Of a stretch of DNA of 11,820 nt, positions 6,634-11,820 are shown one piece after another. The translations under genes and the position numbers were made by a program. The stretch is from Dehalococcoidia bacterium (GTDB taxonomy: Bacteria > Chloroflexota > Dehalococcoidia > GIF9 > AB-539-J10). The stretch lies in NCBI GenBank assembly GCA_030669525.1, contig DAOVDO010000010.1, positions 1 through 11,820 of the forward strand, in the 5' to 3' direction. The notes under the pieces are model-generated. The model was not told the DNA's origin and did not search any database. It saw only the letters and a program-made list of their open reading frames with translations. Each line of letters begins with the position of its first letter. The first letter of the stretch is position 1.

Positions 6634-7830
6634 ATGAAGAGGTTCGAAAAGCAGGCAGTAATTTACACCTCCTCCTGTCACGGATTGGTTCACATTCTGG
6701 AACTGACCTATGGAGCCGTCCTGATTGGTATTGCCCAGGAGTTTGGAACTAGCCTGTTTGTCCTGGGGACACTGGCCAATATCATGGGCTTTGCTTTTGG
6801 AATCATGGCCTTGCCTGTTGGTCTCCTTGCCGACCGGGTAAGCGAAAGGCGTTTACTAATGCTTTGCTGCCTGGGAATGGGAGTATCCTCCATCGCTATT
6901 GGGCTCTCACCCAATATCCAGATTCTGAGAATAGCCTTGCTGGCGCTGGGGCTATCACTAGGCATTTACCATCCCGCAGGCTCAGCCTTTATAGCCAGAG
7001 TAGCCACCAACCGTGGTTTGGGCTTCGGCTATGTAGGCGTAGGAGGGAACATAGGACTTGCACTGGGACCAATACTTGCCAGCGTTATTGCCTCCGCCCT
7101 CGGCTGGCGGGCATCATACTTGATCTTTGCCATACCTGCTATATTCCTGGCGGTTATGTTCTTCTTTTTTACCCGTACCGAAGCGCCCACAACCCAGCAA
7201 CCAACCATAACAGTAAGCACGGCAAAGACAGAATTGCGACCATTTATTCTGCCCCTGGCGCTCATTTTTTGCGCTTCAATTATGAACGGCTTTATTTATC
7301 GAGGCACGGTTACTTTTCTACCTCTATACCTCAGTGAACGGGTCCATCTTAGTTTTCTAAATTTAGATAGCATACTGGCGGCGGGCTCATTCGCCAGCAT
7401 AGCATTTGCCTTCGGGGTCGGTGGCCAATTCCTCGGAGGTTACCTTTCGGAGCGAAAACGCCGTGAGAGCCTGGCTCTGGTAATAGCCATTGCGACAGTA
7501 CCTCTACTCACGGTCATAGGCAATACTGAAGGCTTGGCACTGATGACTGCTGCCGCCGCCTTTGCCTTCTTTAATTTTATGGGGCAACCAATCTACAACA
7601 GCCTAATCGCTGACTACAGTCCGCCTGATTGGCGTGGTCGACTCTACGGAATCGCATATTTCTGCTCTTTTGGCCTTGGTTCTTTTTCCGCAAGTATACT
7701 GGGATATGTTGCTGTCCGATTTGGTACTAACTGGATCTTTATGGTGGCAGCCGGTTTCGGATTGGTAACACTAGCATGTACCACATGTCTTCTGGTAAGG
7801 GCACTAAAGACCTCCAGGCATGACAGGTAA
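6634..7830 (+). CDS. MFS transporter, fosmidomycin-resistance-like
   Basis: A 398-residue inner-membrane transporter with about 12 hydrophobic helices in two halves, split by a polar loop near residues 180-205, the normal size and layout for the major facilitator superfamily. Motif A is seen after helix 2 as G-L-L-A-D-R-V-S-E-R-R (63-73). The G-I-Y-H-P-A-G-S-A segment (111-119) and the G-V-G-G-N-I-G-L-A-L-G-P stretch (135-146) resemble the fosmidomycin-resistance (Fsr) group of drug/H+ antiporters. This favours export of a small molecule, but the substrate cannot be assigned. The ATG is preceded only by a weak purine-rich stretch, so translation may be modest. The 225-bp gap before it suggests separate expression from the glutamine synthetase gene. 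Confidence 0.85.
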   Translation: MKRFEKQAVIYTSSCHGLVHILELTYGAVLIGIAQEFGTSLFVLGTLANIMGFAFGIMALPVGLLADRVSERRLLMLCCLGMGVSSIAIGLSPNIQILRIALLALGLSLGIYHPAGSAFIARVATNRGLGFGYVGVGGNIGLALGPILASVIASALGWRASYLIFAIPAIFLAVMFFFFTRTEAPTTQQPTITVSTAKTELRPFILPLALIFCASIMNGFIYRGTVTFLPLYLSERVHLSFLNLDSILAAGSFASIAFAFGVGGQFLGGYLSERKRRESLALVIAIATVPLLTVIGNTEGLALMTAAAAFAFFNFMGQPIYNSLIADYSPPDWRGRLYGIAYFCSFGLGSFSASILGYVAVRFGTNWIFMVAAGFGLVTLACTTCLLVRALKTSRHDR

Positions 7831-7879
7831 ATCGATTGCATAATGAAGAATGTTAGAATCACTCTATACCTTAAAAAAA

Positions 7880-7900
7880 CCCCCTGCTGCCAGTATGTAC
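7880..7900 (+). repeat. Short dispersed intergenic repeat, copy 3
   Basis: Carries the core CCTGCTGCCAGTATG (7883-7897), one base different from copy 1. It sits 51 bp before the GTG start of the beta-CASP gene, after a run of seven A. No clear promoter boxes are attached to it. Confidence 0.35.
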
Positions 7901-7935
7901 TAGAATTCACCTTGATGGAAGGGTAAAACTTGACT

Positions 7936-7941
7936 GGAGGT
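7936..7941 (+). promoter_or_regulatory. Ribosome binding site that fixes a GTG start
   Basis: GGAGGT lies six bases before the GTG at 7948. An in-frame TTG at 7930 is upstream of this site and has no good ribosome site of its own, so the GTG is the better start of the nuclease gene. Confidence 0.7.
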
Positions 7942-7947
7942 AAAACC

Positions 7948-9354
7948 GTGCATATTAAACTGAAATTTCTAGGAGCATCACGAAATGTGACTGGCTCGCA
8001 GTACCTTATGGAGGCTAATAACATCAGATTCCTGGTAGATTGCGGGCTTTATCAGGAAAGAGAACTTAGAGGAAGAAACTGGGAGAGGTTTCCCTTCCCA
8101 CCTTCTACAATCAATGCCGTACTCCTAACCCACGCTCACCTTGACCATTGTGGTCTACTGCCTAAACTGGTGCGCGAAGGGTTCAACGGTCATATCTACT
8201 GCACCGCTGGCACTTCTGAGATTGCCAAAATCATACTTATGGACTCCGCAAATATTCAGCAGGAAGATGCAGAGTTTAAAAGAAAAAGACACCAGCAAGA
8301 AGGCAGAAAAGGTCGTTATCCCGAGGTCCCACTGTATACAACAGACGATGCCAGGGCTTGCTTCCCCTTATTATCCACCGTCCACTACGGTGAACCAGTC
8401 CAGATAGGTGATGGGGTTACAGCTACTTTTTTAGATGCTGGTCATATCCTTGGCTCGTCCATGATAAAGGTCATAGTAAGCCAGAATGGAGAAAAAAGAA
8501 GCATTCTGTTTTCTGGAGATGTTGGGCGCTGGAACAAACCCATACTACGAGACCCAACCCTTTTTGACGAGGCAGATTATGTGCTGGTAGAATCCACCTA
8601 CGGCGATAGATTACACCAGAGCCAGGGAACCATCGGCGATGAGCTTGCCGATGTGATAAACTCAACTGTAAAGGCTCGTGGGAATATACTCATTCCGAGC
8701 TTTGCCCTCGAGAGGTCTCAGGAAGTTCTCTACTACCTGAATCAATTGCTGATTGAAGACCGTATACCCCACCTTATGGTCTTCGTCGATAGCCCCATGG
8801 CGATAAGCGTCACAGAAGTGTTTGAACATCATCCCGAACTGTTTGACAGGGAGATGATGGGGCTCATCCGACAGGGGAAATCACCCTTCGACTTTCCCGG
8901 CCTTACCATGGTCAGGACGGTAGACCAGTCAAAGGCAATAAACTATATAAAAGGGTCTGCCATGATAATCGCGGGCTCTGGCATGTGCACTGGAGGAAGG
9001 ATCAAATATCACCTGGCTAATAATATTTCCAGAAAGGAGAGCAGGATTCTCTTTGTGGGATATCAGGCAGTGGGTACCCTCGGAAGAGAAATTGTTGGGG
9101 GTGCTAAAACGGTGAGGATACTGGGACAGAAGCACCGTGTCAGGGCAAGGGTGGCTCAGATAAATGGTTTTTCTGCCCATGCCGACAGAGATGAACTTTT
9201 TCGATGGTTATCAGCTCTCCAAAGACCACCCACCCACCTGTTCGTCGTCCATGGGGAGGCAGAAGCATCATTGCAGTTCGCCGAATATTTGAGGGAAAGA
9301 ACTGGCTGGGAGATATCGGTACCCGAGTATCAGGATATGGTTATCCTGGATTAG
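7948..9354 (+). CDS. Beta-CASP metallo-beta-lactamase-fold RNase-like protein
   Basis: A 468-residue cytoplasmic metallo-hydrolase of the CPSF73/YSH1-like group (beta-CASP), expected to cleave RNA with two zinc ions. The metal-binding motif H-A-H-L-D-H is at 62-67. Further ligands are His166 (G-H-I-L-G-S) and Asp191 (S-G-D-V-G). The beta-CASP part has E215-S-T-Y-G-D, S-F-A-L-E-R (251-256), G-S-G-M-C-T-G-G (343-350), F-S-A-H-A-D (408-413, His411) and the late H-G-E (His435). All key residues are intact. The length matches the compact bacterial/archaeal proteins; it lacks the C-terminal domain of RNase J and the N-terminal KH domains of archaeal CPSF homologues. The start is the GTG at 7948 after GGAGGT. 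It converges on the LOG-family gene. Its RNA targets are unknown. Confidence 0.9.
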   Translation: MHIKLKFLGASRNVTGSQYLMEANNIRFLVDCGLYQERELRGRNWERFPFPPSTINAVLLTHAHLDHCGLLPKLVREGFNGHIYCTAGTSEIAKIILMDSANIQQEDAEFKRKRHQQEGRKGRYPEVPLYTTDDARACFPLLSTVHYGEPVQIGDGVTATFLDAGHILGSSMIKVIVSQNGEKRSILFSGDVGRWNKPILRDPTLFDEADYVLVESTYGDRLHQSQGTIGDELADVINSTVKARGNILIPSFALERSQEVLYYLNQLLIEDRIPHLMVFVDSPMAISVTEVFEHHPELFDREMMGLIRQGKSPFDFPGLTMVRTVDQSKAINYIKGSAMIIAGSGMCTGGRIKYHLANNISRKESRILFVGYQAVGTLGREIVGGAKTVRILGQKHRVRARVAQINGFSAHADRDELFRWLSALQRPPTHLFVVHGEAEASLQFAEYLRERTGWEISVPEYQDMVILD

Positions 9355-9439
9355 TGGCGAAAGGCAGTGCCTGGTATTTCAAATCAAAGATAAGTACAAT
9401 TGCGGTTTTCCACGTGTTTCAACCCCAGCAGCAATCCTG
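9355..9439. other. Convergent intergenic gap without clear terminator
   Basis: This 85-bp gap separates two genes that end facing each other. Only a very short dyad (AGGC-agt-GCCT, near 9362-9372) is visible, with no T-run, so no intrinsic terminator is claimed. Confidence 0.3.
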
Positions 9440-10123
9440 TTACTGGGCCAGAGCCTTTCTACCGACAACCTCATGCTTTGTATACCATCTCTGAACTATT
9501 TCAATTACTGCGTCAGGCTCATCGCAAACTCTTAGTAAATCTAAATCTCCTTCGGAGATGAATTCTCTGGCCAAGACTGAGCTCTGCAGCCAACCCAGGA
9601 AACCTTCCCAGTAGCTACTGCTGAACAGTATCACAGGGAAAGGTTTCATCTTATGGGTTTGTATCAGGGTCAGTACCTCGGTCAACTCGTCAAGCGTCCC
9701 TAACCCGCCAGGGACGATAATAAAGGCGGTAGCATACTTCACCAGCATGACTTTACGGGCGAAGAAGTGACTGAATGTTATTGATCTTGTGGTATAGGCG
9801 TTGCAAACCTGTTCCTCAGGTAGTTCAATATTAAGTCCAACTGACTTTGCTCCAGCTTTAAATGCACCTTTATTGGCCGCCTCCATAACACCGGGGCCAC
9901 CACCAGTTATGATTGAGAAACCCATCTCCCCCAACCGATGTGCTATTTCCTCCGTCTGCGCATAAAGCTCATCGTCCGGCTTGAGTCGGGCTGAACCGTA
10001 TATAGTTATCGCTGGCTCTACTCCCGAAAGCTTATCAAATCCCTCCACCAGTTCACCCATTATCCGGAACATTCGCCAGGATTCTTCTTTGGCTAACTCG
10101 TTAATCTCATACTCGTATCCCAT
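9440..10123 (-). CDS. LOG-family (TIGR00730) Rossmann-fold protein
   Basis: A 227-residue cytoplasmic protein of the LOG family, often mislabelled lysine decarboxylase. Characterised members release the base from nucleoside 5'-monophosphates such as cytokinin riboside monophosphate. The order is an N-terminal helical part (1-35), the Y-G-S-A-R strand-turn (42-46), the G-G-G-P-G-V-M-E-A motif (74-82), the F-F-A-R-K segment (120-124) and the hallmark P-G-G-L-G-T-L-D-E (138-146). Catalytic Arg123 and Glu146 are present. An in-frame ATG at 10135 is possible, but it overlaps the GGAGGG that serves the ATG at 10123, and a promoter-like sequence would start transcription almost on top of it, so 10123 is preferred. 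The physiological substrate is not evident, and no plant-hormone role should be assumed. It is the only gene on the minus strand. Confidence 0.9.
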   Translation of the reverse strand: MGYEYEINELAKEESWRMFRIMGELVEGFDKLSGVEPAITIYGSARLKPDDELYAQTEEIAHRLGEMGFSIITGGGPGVMEAANKGAFKAGAKSVGLNIELPEEQVCNAYTTRSITFSHFFARKVMLVKYATAFIIVPGGLGTLDELTEVLTLIQTHKMKPFPVILFSSSYWEGFLGWLQSSVLAREFISEGDLDLLRVCDEPDAVIEIVQRWYTKHEVVGRKALAQ

Positions 10124-10127
10124 ATTG

Positions 10128-10133
10128 CCCTCC
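10128..10133 (-). promoter_or_regulatory. Ribosome binding site that fixes the LOG-family start
   Basis: On the minus strand GGAGGG ends four bases before the ATG at 10123. The alternative ATG at 10135 overlaps this site and has no ribosome site upstream. Confidence 0.65.
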
Positions 10134-10146
10134 ATTACATATAAAT

Positions 10147-10175
10147 ATTATCACAGCACACCCGGAAAATCTGAA
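10147..10175 (-). promoter_or_regulatory. Extended -10 promoter of the LOG-family gene
   Basis: On the minus strand, GATAAT (10152-10147) is preceded by TG at the extended -10 position, and a -35-like TTCAGA (10175-10170) lies 17 bases upstream. Transcription would begin near 10140, giving a leader of only about 17 nt that is just long enough to hold the ribosome site. Inferred from consensus and spacing. Confidence 0.5.
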
Positions 10176-10261
10176 TCATAATGCTAGATAATTTACAACT
10201 TCCATTATACATGCATTATTTCATGTTATAGTGATAGTATAAAGACACGAGGATTAAAAAT

Positions 10262-10291
10262 TTGTCTCCCGCTCACATACTGCGGTATGAT
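10262..10291 (+). promoter_or_regulatory. Candidate promoter of the PAP2-like gene
   Basis: TTGTCT (10262-10267) and TATGAT (10286-10291) are 18 bases apart, about 54 bp before the ATG at 10345. A 5-bp inverted repeat (CATAC-tgcg-GTATG, 10276-10289) overlaps the -10 box and might be an operator. The rest of the 221-bp divergent gap is AT-rich and shows no gene. Confidence 0.35.
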
Positions 10292-10344
10292 GAGATAATC
10301 AACTATGTTATAGCCTTGTTCTTATAAAACATGTACGGGTTAAG

Positions 10345-10929
10345 ATGAAAAGACAGATAGCCGAACTTACATCCAACGTTTTTAGCCCCTTCCTGATAGG
10401 GCTGTTATTAGTTCTGCTAATCTCGTTCGAAGCAACCAATACCCTGCATGAAGCTATTAAATGGTCACTACTCCTGACCGCCATTAATATATTACCGGTC
10501 TTTATATTTGCCTTCTATCTGGCCAGGCATAACAAGGTCGAGAGTATTTTTATTAATATTCGCAAGCAAAGGACCAGTATTTATGTGCTGGGAATTATTC
10601 TGGCAGGTGTTAGCTGTATCATTCTTCTCTCGCCCAAGGCACCGTTGATGCTGTTAGCTCTATCTGTAACCAGTTTTTCAATAAATGTCATATTTATGTG
10701 TATCAATCTCCGGTGGAAGATAAGTATTCATGCCGCCTTTATCACTGCTGCAGTAACGCTGCTGTTTCTTCTATATGGCTTCAGGTCTACAGCATCCCTG
10801 GCACTGGTCCCTCTGGTAGGTTGGGCAAGGATAGAATCAGAACACCATTCAGCGGCCCAGGTAGTTGCTGGTGCACTCCTGGCACCCGCGATTCTGGTGG
10901 TAGTATTCCACCTTTTCGGTCTGATATAG
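10345..10929 (+). CDS. PAP2-like integral membrane protein with altered phosphatase motifs
   Basis: A 194-residue membrane protein with about six hydrophobic helices (near 12-28, 40-60, 78-96, 98-120, 128-145 and 173-192). It resembles the PAP2 lipid phosphatase group: a basic N-I-R-K-Q-R segment (71-76) at the place of motif 1, K-I-S-I-H-A (His129) at motif 2, and W-A-R-I-E-S-E-H-H-S-A-A-Q (160-172) at motif 3. In the usual S-R-x5-H-x3-D pattern the Ser is Ala161 and the Asp is Gln172, while Arg162 and His168 remain. It may therefore be a member of a variant branch acting on isoprenyl or phospholipid phosphates, or an inactive relative. The ATG has only a weak ribosome site. The cyclophilin gene follows after 57 bp, so the two may be co-transcribed. 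Confidence 0.7.
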   Translation: MKRQIAELTSNVFSPFLIGLLLVLLISFEATNTLHEAIKWSLLLTAINILPVFIFAFYLARHNKVESIFINIRKQRTSIYVLGIILAGVSCIILLSPKAPLMLLALSVTSFSINVIFMCINLRWKISIHAAFITAAVTLLFLLYGFRSTASLALVPLVGWARIESEHHSAAQVVAGALLAPAILVVVFHLFGLI

Positions 10930-10986
10930 ATATTGAAAACTGATGTTTAATTAGCCTTGTCAGTAAAGAAAGGAGAAAGTAGATTT

Positions 10987-11550
10987 ATGACAACTAAGAA
11001 TCTATCCCGAACTGCTGGTATTATCCTGCTTCTGGTGGTACTTCTTTCATCGGCATGTAGCGGAGCGACCCCAAAAAGTAAGACGTACTCAGCTCCACCA
11101 TCAATGACAATTGATGCCAGCAAGCAATACACTGCTACCATTGAAACAGAAAAGGGAGCCCTCGTGCTGGAGCTATTCGCCAGCGATGTCCCGGTAACGG
11201 TCAACAATTTTATATTTCTGGCACGTGAGGGATTCTATGATGGTTCCACATTCCACCGCGTTATACCTGGCTTTATGGCTCAAGGAGGAGACCCCTCTGG
11301 AACCGGAGCTGGCACACCTGGCTATTCCTTCGCTGATGAATTCACCAAACACACCCACGTGGCAGGTGCTCTATCAATGGCCAACTCGGGTCCTGATACC
11401 AATGGCTGCCAGTTTTTCATTACCTATACACCCCAGCATGGCCTTGATGGTAAGCACACGGTATTGGGTCAGCTAATAGAGGGAATGGACGTCTTAGAAA
11501 ATATTAAACAGGGTGATAGCATAATACGAATAACCATAGAGGGAAAATAG
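10987..11550 (+). CDS. Cyclophilin-type peptidyl-prolyl cis-trans isomerase, predicted lipoprotein
   Basis: Catalyses proline cis-trans isomerisation in folding proteins, probably outside the cytoplasmic membrane. A basic N-terminus and hydrophobic stretch (10-20) end in L-S-S-A-C with Cys24, a lipobox-like site. A Ser/Thr/Pro-rich linker of about 25 residues leads to the cyclophilin domain (about 48-187). Active-site residues are visible: F89-H-R91, F96-M-A-Q99-G-G-D, Q142-F-F144 and K-H157. The tryptophan used for cyclosporin binding in human CypA is Gly152 here, and bacterial members often lack it. AGGAG at 10971-10975 lies 11 bases before this ATG; the in-frame TTG at 10957 has no such site. 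The size is normal for short bacterial cyclophilins. The DUF711 gene follows 52 bp later. Confidence 0.92.
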   Translation: MTTKNLSRTAGIILLLVVLLSSACSGATPKSKTYSAPPSMTIDASKQYTATIETEKGALVLELFASDVPVTVNNFIFLAREGFYDGSTFHRVIPGFMAQGGDPSGTGAGTPGYSFADEFTKHTHVAGALSMANSGPDTNGCQFFITYTPQHGLDGKHTVLGQLIEGMDVLENIKQGDSIIRITIEGK

Positions 11551-11602
11551 CCAGCCCGGTTGTTAACAAACATGGAGGCATCGGCGATGTAGAGGTTTTG
11601 TC

Positions 11603-11820
11603 ATGAAAATAAGAACAATTACCACAGGAGTTAACTTATCCTATCCTGCAGAAGCATCGATAATCAACAGAATCGCCGAATTTAATTCGAGAGCAAGAAA
11701 GGTCTTTGAAGGCAGGGGCTATCAAGTCCAAACACTAAGAATTACCACCCAGCCCTGGGTAGAGTATCTTGGCACATTGAGCCAGAGCCAGATAATTGGC
11801 GAAGTAAAGAACATAGAGAA
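11603..11820 (+). CDS. DUF711 (UPF0210) family protein, 3' partial
   Basis: An open frame of 72 codons that runs off the end of the window. It begins M-K-I-R-T-I-T-T-G and continues with the R-G-Y-x-V-Q-T-L-R-I-T-T-Q-P-W pattern, which matches the N-terminus of DUF711 (UPF0210, sometimes called PFL-like) proteins found in archaea, Firmicutes and Chloroflexota. Full-length members are about 400-450 residues, so only about one sixth is present. The biochemical role of the family is not established. AGAGG at 11591-11595, seven bases before the ATG, supports the start. It may share a transcript with the cyclophilin gene 52 bp upstream; a 10-bp palindrome (TTGTTAACAA, 11560-11569) lies between them. 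Confidence 0.8.
   Translation, partial: MKIRTITTGVNLSYPAEASIINRIAEFNSRARKVFEGRGYQVQTLRITTQPWVEYLGTLSQSQIIGEVKNIE

Noticed and set aside
6864..7337. 157-codon frame overlapping the MFS gene in another frame
   Set aside because: The translation is low-complexity without membrane or family features, while the MFS frame is fully supported by motifs.
7948..9354. RNase J assignment for the beta-CASP gene
   Set aside because: The protein is too short and lacks the C-terminal RNase J domain; the motif order fits the CPSF73/YSH1-like compact group.
9440..10123. Lysine decarboxylase annotation for the LOG-family gene
   Set aside because: The P-G-G-x-G-T-x-x-E motif marks the LOG/TIGR00730 family, which does not contain a PLP-dependent decarboxylase.
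10203..10240. Imperfect inverted repeat around TATACATG/CATGTTATA in the divergent gap
   Set aside because: One arm has an extra base, and AT-rich DNA often gives such repeats; no good promoter boxes line up with it.

Overview
The window is about 11.8 kb of bacterial DNA with moderate GC (about 45% by eye), closely packed genes and clear GGAGG-type ribosome binding sites. Every supported gene lies on the + strand except one at 9440-10123. No tRNA, rRNA, insertion sequence, phage gene or CRISPR array is visible. The gene set is a 9-TM hybrid histidine kinase, an unusual glutamine synthetase, a beta-CASP nuclease, a LOG-family protein, a cyclophilin lipoprotein and a DUF711 protein. Together with the codon use this resembles free-living Chloroflexota (Dehalococcoidia-like) or a related lineage. 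That placement is inference from gene content and no marker gene confirms it.

Layout. 1-2853: a membrane-bound hybrid sensor histidine kinase (TM region, GAF, PAS, HisKA, HATPase, REC) cut off at its 5' end. 3034-3519: a small 4-TM membrane protein of unknown function behind a promoter-like region that contains a 14-bp palindrome. 3595-4248: a nitroreductase-family flavoprotein. 4434-4772: a small DsrE-like protein with three cysteines. 4906-6408: a glutamine synthetase with all main catalytic residues but an insertion between two metal-binding glutamates, behind the best sigma70-type promoter of the window. 6634-7830: an MFS transporter resembling the fosmidomycin-resistance group. 7948-9354: a beta-CASP metallo-beta-lactamase-fold RNase-like protein. 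9440-10123 (minus): a LOG/TIGR00730 nucleotide phosphoribohydrolase-like protein, convergent with the nuclease and divergent from the next gene. 10345-10929: a PAP2-like membrane protein with altered phosphatase motifs. 10987-11550: a secreted cyclophilin-type peptidyl-prolyl isomerase with a lipoprotein signal. 11603 to the end: the first 72 codons of a DUF711 (UPF0210) protein.

Most neighbours from 2854 to 7947 are separated by 75-225 bp and several have their own promoter-like sequences, so they look like single-gene units rather than one operon. The last three genes (PAP2-like, cyclophilin, DUF711) are spaced by 52-57 bp and could be co-transcribed. No strong rho-independent terminator was seen. 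The window reads as an ordinary chromosomal region. The points most worth checking are the divergent glutamine synthetase and its promoter dyad, a short degenerate repeat found in three intergenic gaps, operator-like palindromes over candidate promoters, the cysteine motif in the kinase PAS domain, and the unrecognised membrane protein.
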